Shown here: positions 1 to 5,952 of the stretch, one piece after another
Layout of the letters: each line of letters starts with the position of its first letter
Numbering within the stretch: the first letter of the stretch is position 1
Origin: Comamonadaceae bacterium
Lineage (GTDB): Bacteria; Pseudomonadota; Gammaproteobacteria; Burkholderiales; Burkholderiaceae
NCBI GenBank assembly: GCA_947505995.1
Contig: CANNNB010000151.1
Coordinates: 1-5,952, forward strand
DNA: 5,952 bases
Direction: 5' to 3'
The notes under the pieces: model-generated
What the model was told of the DNA's origin: nothing
The model's input: only the letters and a program-made list of their open reading frames with translations
The model's database searches: none
Program-made: the position numbers and the translations under genes

Positions 1-201
1 GAATGGCGTGAACCCGGCTGCTCTATGTGCTTGGCCATGAACGCCGACCGCGTAGAGCCCGGCGAGCGTTGCGCCAGCACCAGCAACCGCAACTTCGAAG
101 GCCGTCAAGGCGCTGGCGGACGCACGCACTTGGTCAGCCCCGCCATGGCGGCTGCCGCGGCCATTCATGGTCACTTTGTGGACATTCGTCAGTTTGCCTA
201 A
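1..201 (+). CDS. leuC: 3-isopropylmalate dehydratase large subunit, C-terminal end (partial)
   Basis: Only the last 66 codons are present; the gene enters from the left edge in frame 1 and ends at TAA 199-201. LeuC is the large subunit of isopropylmalate isomerase, a cytoplasmic [4Fe-4S] enzyme of the aconitase family that, with LeuD, converts 2-isopropylmalate to 3-isopropylmalate in leucine synthesis. Near the start of the fragment (nt 16-39) is the peptide [10 protein letters not shown]; its two cysteines match the C-x-x-C pair that holds the iron-sulfur cluster in this family. It is followed by the typical [12 protein letters not shown] segment and then [13 protein letters not shown], the usual LeuC ending. 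The stop lies 12 bp before leuD, consistent with co-transcription and matched subunit production. No frameshift is visible. The first cluster cysteine and the rest of the protein lie outside the window. Confidence 0.97.
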   Translation, partial: EWREPGCSMCLAMNADRVEPGERCASTSNRNFEGRQGAGGRTHLVSPAMAAAAAIHGHFVDIRQFA

Positions 202-202
202 A

Positions 203-207
203 AAGGA
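203..207 (+). promoter_or_regulatory. Ribosome binding site of leuD
   Basis: AAGGA lies six bases before the ATG at 214 and immediately after the leuC stop codon. It is one of the best Shine-Dalgarno matches in the window and supports 214 as the leuD start. Confidence 0.8.
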
Positions 208-213
208 ATCCAC

Positions 214-858
214 ATGCAAAAATTCAATGTACACAAAGGCCTCGTTGCGCCCATGGACCGCGAGAATGTTGACACCGACGCCATCATTCCCAAGCAGTTC
301 TTAAAGTCGATTCGCAAAACCGGCTTTGGCCCCAATTTGTTTGACGAATGGCGCTACTTAGATGCAGGCTATCCCGGTCAGGATCCTGCCAGCCGCAAAC
401 CCAACCCAGACTTCATTTTGAATCAAGCGCGGTATCAAGGTGCCTCTATTTTGTTGGCTCGCAAAAACTTTGGCTGTGGCTCTTCCCGCGAGCACGCGCC
501 ATGGGCCATTGACCAATATGGTTTCCGCGCAGTCATTGCTCCTAGCTATGCCGATATTTTTTTCAACAACTGTTTTAAAAATGGCTTGTTACCCATTGTT
601 CTACCTGAACACGTCGTATCAAAATTGTTTGACGAAGTGGCGGCCTTTCCTGGTTACCAACTCACCATAGATCTTCAGCGCCAAGTTGTGATTCGCGCAC
701 AAGGTGAAGAAACGCCCTTTGACGTCCAAGCCTTTCGCAAGTACTGTTTGATCAATGGCTTTGATGACATCGGCTTAACCCTGCGCCATGCAGAGAAAAT
801 TAAATCCTTCGAAGCTGAACGCTTGGCCACTAAGCCTTGGTTAGCGCATGTTGCTTAA
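214..858 (+). CDS. leuD: 3-isopropylmalate dehydratase small subunit
   Basis: The 214-residue protein is the small (swivel-domain) subunit of isopropylmalate isomerase, which pairs with LeuC to complete the active site for the 2- to 3-isopropylmalate isomerisation. Near the N-terminus residues 15-29 read [15 protein letters not shown], the standard opening of LeuD and related aconitase swivel domains. Residues 85-98 are [14 protein letters not shown], the family signature containing the substrate-contacting GSSR loop. The segment around 104-124 ([17 protein letters not shown]) is also typical. The length is close to that of other proteobacterial LeuD proteins (about 200-215), so the gene looks intact. 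The ATG at 214 is supported by AAGGA six bases upstream and by a start that matches the usual MxKF/[11 protein letters not shown] opening. It sits 12 bp after leuC and 89 bp before leuB, so the three leu genes probably share a transcript. Confidence 0.98.
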   Translation: MQKFNVHKGLVAPMDRENVDTDAIIPKQFLKSIRKTGFGPNLFDEWRYLDAGYPGQDPASRKPNPDFILNQARYQGASILLARKNFGCGSSREHAPWAIDQYGFRAVIAPSYADIFFNNCFKNGLLPIVLPEHVVSKLFDEVAAFPGYQLTIDLQRQVVIRAQGEETPFDVQAFRKYCLINGFDDIGLTLRHAEKIKSFEAERLATKPWLAHVA

Positions 859-891
859 AAAAAGCGACTTTGCAAAAACCATTGGCATAGA

Positions 892-917
892 TCGGCCAAC
901 TCAGGTCGGTCAACTCA
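892..917 (+). repeat. Imperfect 14-bp-period tandem repeat in the leuD-leuB spacer
   Basis: TCGGCCAACTCA (892-903) is followed by TCGGTCAACTCA (906-917): two 12-base units differing at one position and separated by GG. The 89 bp spacer 859-947 that contains it has no coding potential I can support, no T-run terminator and no convincing -35/-10 pair. A weak 5 bp inverted repeat (TTGGC 882-886 with GCCAA 895-899) overlaps the first unit. Function is unknown; it may be a chance duplication. Confidence 0.55.
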
Positions 918-947
918 AATACATCCCATCTTTAAAGTAAATACATC

Positions 948-2033
948 ATGAAAATTGCAGTTCTGCCGGGCGACGGCATTGGCACTGAAATCGTTGCAGA
1001 AGCCGTGAAAGTTTTGAACGCACTTGATTTGAAATTCGAAATGGAAGAAGCCCTGGTGGGCGGCGCCGCTTACGAGGCTCATGGGCACCCCTTGCCAGAA
1101 TCCACTTTGAAACTGGCAAAAGCGTCAGACGCTATTTTATTTGGTGCGGTGGGCGACTGGAAATATGACAAGCTCGATCGTCCTTTGCGCCCAGAACAAG
1201 CTATTTTGGGCTTGCGAAAAAACTTGGGGCTGTTTGCTAACTTTCGTCCTGCCATTTGTTATGAAGAACTTGTTGGCGCTTCGAGTTTGAAGCCAGAACT
1301 TATCTCTGGCCTCGACATCCTGATCATTCGAGAACTCACGGGCGACATCTACTTCGGCCAACCTCGCGGTCGCCGAGTGGCCAAGGATGGTCACTTCCCT
1401 GGTGCAGAAGAAGCTTTCGACACCATGCGCTATTCACGCCCAGAAATTGAGCGAATTGCCCATGTGGCTTTCCAAGCGGCACGCAAGCGCAGCAAAAAGG
1501 TCACCAGCGTTGACAAGTCCAATGTGCTTGAAACTTTTCAGTTTTGGAAAGATGTGGTCACAGAAGTTCACAAAGAATATCCTGACGTTGCGCTCGATCA
1601 CATGTATGTCGACAACGCGGCCATGCAATTGGTCAAAGAACCCAAGAAATTTGACGTGGTTGTCACTGGCAACATGTTTGGCGACATTTTGTCCGACGAA
1701 GCCTCCATGCTCACAGGCTCTATTGGCATGTTGCCATCGGCCAGTTTGAACAGCCAAAACCAAGGTTTGTACGAGCCAAGCCATGGCAGCGCCCCAGACA
1801 TTGCGGGTAAGGGTATTGCAAACCCATTGGCTACAATACTCTCAGCTGCCATGATGTTACGTTTTTCACTGAACCAAGCCGAATCCGCCGATCGCATTGA
1901 GATGGCGGTGAAATCTGTCTTGGCTGCAGGATTGCGTACGGTAGACATCTGGTCGGAAGGCACACAAAAAGTCAGCACCCGCGAAATGGGTGAGGCCGTT
2001 GTCAAAGCCATTGCGAAAACGTCCAAGGGCTAA
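948..2033 (+). CDS. leuB: 3-isopropylmalate dehydrogenase
   Basis: The 361-residue protein catalyses NAD-dependent oxidation and decarboxylation of 3-isopropylmalate to 2-oxoisocaproate, the step before final transamination to leucine. It acts as a cytoplasmic homodimer. The N-terminus [12 protein letters not shown] is the family hallmark. By alignment from memory with known IPMDHs, the substrate arginines are R90, R100 (in [13 protein letters not shown]) and R128. Catalytic Y135 and K190 fall in [13 protein letters not shown] and [10 protein letters not shown]. The metal-binding aspartates are D222, D246 and D250 ([25 protein letters not shown]). The NAD loop is [18 protein letters not shown] (276-293). 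All key residues are present and the length is normal. The ATG at 948 gives the standard start, although its Shine-Dalgarno is weak (AAAG around 934-937). It follows leuD by 89 bp, and the stop is followed after 8 bp by a hairpin in the spacer to asd. Confidence 0.98.
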   Translation: MKIAVLPGDGIGTEIVAEAVKVLNALDLKFEMEEALVGGAAYEAHGHPLPESTLKLAKASDAILFGAVGDWKYDKLDRPLRPEQAILGLRKNLGLFANFRPAICYEELVGASSLKPELISGLDILIIRELTGDIYFGQPRGRRVAKDGHFPGAEEAFDTMRYSRPEIERIAHVAFQAARKRSKKVTSVDKSNVLETFQFWKDVVTEVHKEYPDVALDHMYVDNAAMQLVKEPKKFDVVVTGNMFGDILSDEASMLTGSIGMLPSASLNSQNQGLYEPSHGSAPDIAGKGIANPLATILSAAMMLRFSLNQAESADRIEMAVKSVLAAGLRTVDIWSEGTQKVSTREMGEAVVKAIAKTSKG

Positions 2034-2041
2034 GCGCTCAT

Positions 2042-2070
2042 ACTCGTCACGCCCCTCCGGCTCGACGAGT
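2042..2070 (+). other. Hairpin in the leuB-asd spacer
   Basis: ACTCGTC (2042-2048) and GACGAGT (2064-2070) are perfect 7 bp inverted copies. Inside the 15-base loop GCC (2051-2053) can also pair with GGC (2059-2061), leaving a 2x2 internal loop and a five-base C-rich tip. No T-run follows (the next bases are CGGAATCTCA), so it is not a standard rho-independent terminator on the plus strand. The reverse strand lacks a following T-run too. It starts nine bases after the leuB stop and ends 34 bases before the asd start. An RNA-processing, stability or partial attenuation element is possible; the role is inferred only. Confidence 0.6.
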
Positions 2071-2092
2071 CGGAATCTCAAAAATACATTGA

Positions 2093-2101
2093 AAGGGTGA
2101 T
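2093..2101 (+). promoter_or_regulatory. Ribosome binding site of asd
   Basis: AAGGGTGAT precedes the ATG at 2105. Its GGTGAT part matches the core complementary to the 3' end of 16S rRNA, although spacing to the ATG is short (about 3-8 bases depending on which part pairs). It supports the chosen start, which also begins right at the Rossmann-fold strand. Confidence 0.6.
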
Positions 2102-2104
2102 GAC

Positions 2105-3232
2105 ATGAAATTGGTAGGACTTGTAGGCTGGCGCGGTATGGTCGGCTCCGTTTTAATGGACCGCATGCAAGCCGAGGGTGACTTTGGTTTGATTGAACCT
2201 TTGTTCTTCTCCACCTCCAACTCTGGTGGCACAGCGCCCGCCATGGCCAAAAATGAAACGACCCTGCAAGATGCATTCAACATTGATGCATTAAAACGTT
2301 GTGACATCATCATCACCGCACAGGGCGGCGACTACACCTCCGAAGTTTTTCCAAAGCTGCGAGCTAGCGGCTGGAACGGTCACTGGATTGACGCCGCCTC
2401 CACCTTGCGCATGGACAAAGATGCGATCATCATTTTGGATCCAGTCAACATGCCCGTCATTCAAACGGCCTTGAAAAATGGCGGAAAAAACTGGATTGGC
2501 GGCAACTGCACAGTCAGCTGCATGTTGATGGGTGTGGGTGCTTTGTACAAAGCTGGTCTGGTAGAGTGGATGAGCACCCAAACTTACCAAGCAGCATCTG
2601 GCGGCGGCGCACAACACATGCGTGAATTGCTCACGCAATACGGCACCCTGAATGCTGAAGTCAAAGCATTGCTCGACGATCCGAAGAGTGCCATTTTGGA
2701 AATCGATCGCAGAGTGATTGCCAAGCAACGCGCCCTGACTGGTTCTGAAACTGCCAATTTTGGCGTGCCACTCGGTGGCTCCCTCATTCCTTGGATTGAC
2801 AAAGACTTAGGCAATGGCATGTCCAAAGAGGAGTGGAAGGGCATGGCCGAATCCAACAAAATATTAGGACTTGGCGATGGCTTTAACAAGCCAGCCATTC
2901 CTGTCGATGGTTTCTGCGTTCGCGTGGGTGCCATGCGTTGCCACAGCCAAGCCCTCACCTTCAAACTTAAAAAAGACGTGCCCGTGGCTGACATTGAAGC
3001 CATGATCGCCGCTGACAACCAGTGGGCGAAAGTAGTCCCCAACACACGCGAAGCCACTTTGCAAGACCTCACACCGGTTGCAGTGACGGGCACCATGACA
3101 ATACCTGTGGGCCGAATTCGCAAGTTGGCCATGGGGCCTGATTATGTGGGCGCATTCACCATTGGCGATCAATTACTGTGGGGTGCTGCAGAGCCCTTGC
3201 GCCGCATGCTGCGTATCTTGCTAACCGCTTAA
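2105..3232 (+). CDS. asd: Aspartate-semialdehyde dehydrogenase
   Basis: The 375-residue protein reduces aspartyl-4-phosphate with NADPH to L-aspartate 4-semialdehyde. This is the branch-point metabolite for lysine and diaminopimelate (hence cell wall), threonine and methionine. The N-terminal Rossmann motif is GWRGMVG (8-14). The catalytic cysteine is C135 in [10 protein letters not shown], at the same number as the E. coli enzyme. The active-site arginine and histidine are R273 and H280 in [13 protein letters not shown] (271-283). [12 protein letters not shown] (165-176) is another family block. These features place it in the long Gram-negative (E. coli-type) Asd class, whose usual length is about 370, so it looks complete. 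Its position after leuB and before fimV is the known arrangement in Pseudomonas and related bacteria. It is probably co-transcribed with leuB, though the spacer hairpin could uncouple their levels. No frameshift or missing residue was seen. Confidence 0.98.
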   Translation: MKLVGLVGWRGMVGSVLMDRMQAEGDFGLIEPLFFSTSNSGGTAPAMAKNETTLQDAFNIDALKRCDIIITAQGGDYTSEVFPKLRASGWNGHWIDAASTLRMDKDAIIILDPVNMPVIQTALKNGGKNWIGGNCTVSCMLMGVGALYKAGLVEWMSTQTYQAASGGGAQHMRELLTQYGTLNAEVKALLDDPKSAILEIDRRVIAKQRALTGSETANFGVPLGGSLIPWIDKDLGNGMSKEEWKGMAESNKILGLGDGFNKPAIPVDGFCVRVGAMRCHSQALTFKLKKDVPVADIEAMIAADNQWAKVVPNTREATLQDLTPVAVTGTMTIPVGRIRKLAMGPDYVGAFTIGDQLLWGAAEPLRRMLRILLTA

Positions 3233-3252
3233 AGACACCTGACTGCGCATAA

Positions 3253-3270
3253 ATGACTCTCTCAGAATGA
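3253..3270 (+). other. Five-codon reading frame (MTLSE) ending on the fimV start
   Basis: ATG at 3253 opens a five-codon frame whose TGA (3268-3270) overlaps the ATG of fimV (3267-3269) as ATGA. The two ATGs sit in identical eight-base contexts, AATGACTC at 3252-3259 and 3266-3273, 14 bases apart. Neither has a recognisable Shine-Dalgarno sequence. This could be a translated minigene coupled to fimV, or simply a small duplication; translation has not been shown. Confidence 0.25.
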
Positions 3271-4643
3271 CTCGGCCTCAAGCCCACTTAAACAGCCCAC
3301 GCGTTCGCCTTTTGCGCGCGATAGGCCTTGGCTTGAGTTGTCTAAGCCTAGGTGTTCAAGCCTTGACCCTGGCAGGTATCGAGGTGCAATCCTACAAAGG
3401 TGAGCCATTGCGCGCCGAAATCAGTGTTTCAAGTGCAACACCTGATGAATGGGGTCAATTGGTCGTTCAGCTTGCGCCCGCCGAAAGATTTTCGCAACTG
3501 GGCTTGGTTTTCACACCTGCAGTCGGTCAATTACAAATTGAACTTTTAGAATCAACCGACGGCAAAAAACGTATTCGGCTGTTTAGCCCACAGGCTTTCA
3601 CCGAAAATTTTGTGGATCTTTTGATAGAAGCCCAAACTGCATCCGGCAAATCGGTCAAAGCATTCACTTTGATGCTCAAACCTGCGCCAGTTAAAGTCGA
3701 TGCGCAAGTCCAACTACCCTTGGCGGCAAGTCCTCAGACACAACTCAAACAAGCTCCCACAGAACACGTCGTTCAAAAGGGTGAGAGTGCCAGTCAAATC
3801 ATTCAAAAGTGGCTGTCTGAAGACATGAGCACGCAGCAGATGTTGGTCGCCTTGCTCAAAAATCAGCCTGACGCTTTCATTGAGGGCAACGTGAATTTAT
3901 TGCGCGCTGGCGCTGTTCTCAAAGCGCCCACTGCCACGGCTGTGAGCGCCATCAACGCAGAAGATGCACGGCAATTTCTCATCGTGCAACAAAAAGAGTT
4001 CATTGCGTATTCTCAAGCTGCAGCCCAAAATCCTCAAGCAGTCAATACACAAGCCCCTTCTCGGCAAATGAATGGCAAGGTGGGGCTAGAAGAACCGGCT
4101 GCCATCACACTAGACGCAACCATTGACCAATTGAAACTCTCGCAAGCAAAAATAGAAAAGCAAAACGCAGAAACTAGATTGGCTGCTCAGCAAGCCTTGA
4201 AAGATGCTCAAAAGCAATTGGATTCACTTCAAAGCAATGTAAATCAGCTGGTGCAACTCAATGCATCAGCCCCCATGAGCATGGGACAAGTCACGGCCAC
4301 AATTCAAAGCAAATCAGCAGACAGTGGCAGCGGTTTTCTCAACCTCAACCGACTTCTAGATGCGCCTCACAAAAACTCTTATCTATGGGCCGCCTTAACG
4401 CTCTTAGGCGTCCTTGCTGTTTGGGCCGGGCTTCGAGTTCAAAGCCGAAAAACGTCCCACACTTTGAGCACCCTAATACCTTCTCATGACATTGAAAAAT
4501 CAGCCAGCATTGCACCTCAGAACACCCATTTAACAATGCCAGCCAATATTGCGACGCTAGATTTGAATTTAGATTTAAACCCGCAAGCGCACAAGCAGCA
4601 TGTCGGAAACAGATCGGCTGCCAGCACGGAGACGCTCCAGTGA
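3267..4643 (+). CDS. fimV: FimV-family inner-membrane protein, short form
   Basis: This 458-residue protein has the layout of the periplasmic half of FimV/HubP. There is a signal peptide (RVRLLR, then a hydrophobic stretch, likely cut after VQA at 30-32), then the FimV N-terminal domain beginning LAGIEVQSYKGEPLRAEI. A LysM-like domain spans about 167-222 (HVVQKGESASQII; QMLVALLKNQPDAFIEGNVN; LRAGAVLKAP). A predicted coiled coil spans about 283-332, and a single membrane helix about 371-389. In Pseudomonas and Neisseria relatives FimV organises cell-pole proteins and type IV pilus assembly, binding peptidoglycan through LysM. Oddly, only about 70 residues follow the membrane helix, containing a DLNLDLN stretch. 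The long acidic, TPR-containing cytoplasmic region of full-length FimV is missing. The start lacks a clear ribosome site; ATG 3267 is chosen because it precedes a complete signal peptide. Its stop overlaps the truA start by four bases. Confidence 0.9.
   Translation: MTRPQAHLNSPRVRLLRAIGLGLSCLSLGVQALTLAGIEVQSYKGEPLRAEISVSSATPDEWGQLVVQLAPAERFSQLGLVFTPAVGQLQIELLESTDGKKRIRLFSPQAFTENFVDLLIEAQTASGKSVKAFTLMLKPAPVKVDAQVQLPLAASPQTQLKQAPTEHVVQKGESASQIIQKWLSEDMSTQQMLVALLKNQPDAFIEGNVNLLRAGAVLKAPTATAVSAINAEDARQFLIVQQKEFIAYSQAAAQNPQAVNTQAPSRQMNGKVGLEEPAAITLDATIDQLKLSQAKIEKQNAETRLAAQQALKDAQKQLDSLQSNVNQLVQLNASAPMSMGQVTATIQSKSADSGSGFLNLNRLLDAPHKNSYLWAALTLLGVLAVWAGLRVQSRKTSHTLSTLIPSHDIEKSASIAPQNTHLTMPANIATLDLNLDLNPQAHKQHVGNRSAASTETLQ
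4628..4631 (+). promoter_or_regulatory. Ribosome binding site of truA, inside fimV
   Basis: GGAG lies eight bases before the GTG start at 4640, within the last codons of fimV. It supports the GTG as the real truA start, together with the four-base GTGA overlap. Confidence 0.7.
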
Positions 4644-5422
4644 GAATCGCTTTGGGTATAACCTACAACGGTCAGTCCTACCAAGGCTGGCAAAGCCAGA
4701 CTACGGGTCTCACCATCCAAGATAAGTTGGAAAAATCCCTCAAAGAATTCACCACCCAAAAAGTCACCACCCTCTGCGCAGGACGTACCGATGCAGGTGT
4801 TCATGGTTTGATGCAAGTGGTTCACTTTGATACCCCACTTGAGCGCGACATGGGCTCTTGGGTGCGCGGCACCAACCGCTACTTGCCCGATGACATTTCT
4901 GTTCAATGGGCGCAAGAAGTCCCAGCTGAGTTTCATGCGCGGGGCAGTGCCTTATCTCGCCGCTACGCCTACATTGTGTTGGAGTCACCTGTCCGTCCTA
5001 GCTTAGAGTTTGGTCGTGCAGGCTGGGTCTACCGCCCCTTAGACGAAACAAGCATGCGCAAAGCCACCCAATATCTACTGGGTGAGCATGACTTCACATC
5101 TTTCAGGGCCAGCAGTTGCCAAGCGCTATCGCCCATCAAAACCATGATGCGCGTCGATATTCACAAACACGGGCCCTACTGGCGTTTTGAATTTGAAGGC
5201 AATGCCTTTTTGCACCACATGATTCGCAACATCATGGGCTGCATGGTCACCATCGGCCAAGGTTTTCAAGCGCCAGAATGGATGGCTGAAGTCATTGAAA
5301 GCAAACGCCGCGATGCAGCCGCTCCCACTTTTTCGCCAGATGGTCTTTATTTTCAAGGTCCGGTCTATGATCCAAAATGGGGACTGCCTTGTACCACCCC
5401 CCCTTTTCACTGGTTGCCATGA
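4640..5422 (+). CDS. truA: tRNA pseudouridine(38-40) synthase
   Basis: The 260-residue protein isomerises uridines 38, 39 and 40 in the anticodon stem-loop of many tRNAs. The GTG start at 4640 gives RIALGITYNGQSYQGWQSQ, the standard TruA opening, and has GGAG eight bases upstream. The catalytic aspartate is D51 in CAGRTDAGVHG (46-56), with R49 preceding it. The conserved tyrosine is Y109 in SRRYAYIVLE. Further family blocks are GEHDFTSFRASSC, FLHHMIRNIMGCMVTIGQG and, near the end, TFSPDGLYFQG. The length is close to the E. coli protein (270), so it is complete. The start overlaps the fimV stop (GTGA) and the stop overlaps the trpF start (ATGA), which suggests translational coupling on both sides. 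A run of seven C then four T (5397-5407) lies in the last codons. Confidence 0.97.
   Translation: MRIALGITYNGQSYQGWQSQTTGLTIQDKLEKSLKEFTTQKVTTLCAGRTDAGVHGLMQVVHFDTPLERDMGSWVRGTNRYLPDDISVQWAQEVPAEFHARGSALSRRYAYIVLESPVRPSLEFGRAGWVYRPLDETSMRKATQYLLGEHDFTSFRASSCQALSPIKTMMRVDIHKHGPYWRFEFEGNAFLHHMIRNIMGCMVTIGQGFQAPEWMAEVIESKRRDAAAPTFSPDGLYFQGPVYDPKWGLPCTTPPFHWLP
5397..5407 (+). other. C7T4 homopolymer tract at the truA 3' end
   Basis: Seven C followed by four T cover the codons read as (A)CC-CCC-CCT-TTT of truA, 12 bases before the trpF ATG. Bases 5401-5407 have the form X-XXY-YYZ in the truA frame (C-CCT-TTT). In the -1 frame the sequence stays open (PFSLVA) directly into the trpF ATG, so a -1 shift here would join TruA to TrpF. 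No use of this is shown. Confidence 0.4.
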
Positions 5423-5952
5423 GCTCTGTCGTTCACAACACCCTGATCAAAATTTGCGGCCTCACTCGAGAAGCCGATGTCTTGGATTGCGTCAAAGCCG
5501 GCGCCAACGCCGTTGGTTTTGTGATGTACCCCCAAAGCGCACGCTATGTTTCACCCGAGCGTGCAGGTAAATTGGCCAAATTATTACCCTCTGGCACCAT
5601 CCCAGTCCTTTTGTTTGTCAATGCCGGCCTTGAAGATGTGAAAGCGGCCTGTCTGATGGTTCCCAATGCGCTCCTGCAGTTTCATGGCGACGAATCCCCC
5701 GCCGAATGCGTCCGGTTAGCCCAAGCTGTGCAACGCCCCTACTGGCGTGCAGCCCGAATTCCCACAGACAACACCACTTCGTTTGACTTGGTAAAATTCG
5801 CCCAAGATTACTCAAATGCCCAGGCCATTCTGCTCGACGCTCATGTCGACGGATACGGTGGTGGCGGGAAAACATTCAATTGGTCACAGCTTCCTCCAAA
5901 CGTCAACGCTCACCTCGTTTTGAGTGGTGGATTGACGCCTGCAAATGTGACC
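5419..5952 (+). CDS. trpF: Phosphoribosylanthranilate isomerase (partial, 3' end beyond window)
   Basis: 178 codons are present and the frame is open to the right edge. TrpF carries out the Amadori rearrangement of N-(5'-phosphoribosyl)anthranilate to CdRP, the third step of tryptophan synthesis from chorismate. It is a cytoplasmic TIM-barrel enzyme. The catalytic cysteine is C13 in IKICGLT, the general acid/base aspartate is D140 in AILLDA, and the phosphate-binding loops include GYGGGGKTFNW (145-155) and LSGGLTPANV (168-177). Other conserved parts are GANAVGFVMYPQSARYV (28-44) and LLQFHGDE (85-92). ATG 5419 overlaps the truA TGA and no Shine-Dalgarno is visible, so translation probably depends on ribosomes finishing truA. 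No other start fits: the next in-frame ATG, at codon 36, would remove the catalytic cysteine. Relatives usually have trpB and trpA further downstream; that part is not in the window. Confidence 0.97.
   Translation, partial: MSSVVHNTLIKICGLTREADVLDCVKAGANAVGFVMYPQSARYVSPERAGKLAKLLPSGTIPVLLFVNAGLEDVKAACLMVPNALLQFHGDESPAECVRLAQAVQRPYWRAARIPTDNTTSFDLVKFAQDYSNAQAILLDAHVDGYGGGGKTFNWSQLPPNVNAHLVLSGGLTPANVT

Noticed and set aside
145..155. Possible anomaly in TrpF: GGGGK in place of the more familiar GGTGK in the phosphate loop (protein residues 145-155, nt about 5851-5883)
   Set aside because: The substitution is conservative for a glycine-rich phosphate loop, and I recall similar sequences in other Burkholderiales TrpF proteins, so it is not a sign of lost function. 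The start and end given here are residue numbers.
27..272. Plus-strand open frame, arginine-rich, across the leuC end
   Set aside because: It overlaps leuC in another frame, runs into leuD, and its arginine-rich, low-complexity product is typical of an out-of-frame reading.
859..947. Possible internal promoter before leuB (TTGCAA at 870-875; TTGGCA at 882-887)
   Set aside because: No acceptable -10 hexamer was found at 16-18 bases from either candidate -35.
2042..2080. Rho-independent terminator after leuB
   Set aside because: The hairpin is followed by CGGAATCTCA and not by a T-run, and asd follows closely in the same direction.
1866..2276. Minus-strand open frame of 136 codons across the leuB end and asd start
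   Set aside because: It lies antisense to two strongly conserved genes, has no family motif and no ribosome site I could see; it is a shadow of their codon pattern.
2584..3132. Minus-strand open frame of 182 codons within asd
   Set aside because: It is fully antisense to asd, with composition expected from the complementary frame and no recognisable domain.

Overview
The window is a compact, entirely plus-strand piece of a betaproteobacterial chromosome. It most resembles the order Burkholderiales, probably a Comamonadaceae or Limnohabitans-like freshwater relative. That placement is an inference from the gene order leuC-leuD-leuB-asd-fimV-truA-trpF, the look of the proteins and a moderate GC content; no database search was run. 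The same core order (leu genes, asd, fimV, truA, trpF) is known from other beta- and gammaproteobacteria such as Pseudomonas, so this is a conserved housekeeping neighbourhood and not an accessory island.

Layout: 1-201 is the 3' end of leuC. leuD (214-858) follows after 12 bp with a good ribosome binding site. An 89 bp spacer holding a small imperfect tandem repeat leads to leuB (948-2033). A 71 bp spacer holding a perfect 7 bp inverted repeat leads to asd (2105-3232). A 34 bp spacer with a duplicated AATGACTC start context leads to fimV (3267-4643). truA (4640-5422) begins on a GTG overlapping the fimV stop, and trpF (5419 to the window end) begins on an ATG overlapping the truA stop. There is no rho-independent terminator and no convincing internal promoter, so the genes are probably read as one transcript, or as a few overlapping ones.

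Function: LeuC and LeuD form isopropylmalate isomerase and LeuB is the next enzyme of leucine synthesis. Asd makes aspartate semialdehyde for lysine, diaminopimelate, threonine and methionine. TrpF is the third step of tryptophan synthesis from chorismate. Two genes of unrelated role sit inside this amino-acid cluster: fimV, an inner-membrane polar/pilus assembly protein, and truA, a tRNA pseudouridine synthase.

I found no undescribed system. The points worth a second look are modest: a short FimV whose cytoplasmic part after the membrane helix is only about 70 residues, the leuB-asd hairpin, a five-codon reading frame ending on the fimV start codon, and a C-run followed by T-run at the truA-trpF junction where a -1 shift would join the two reading frames.
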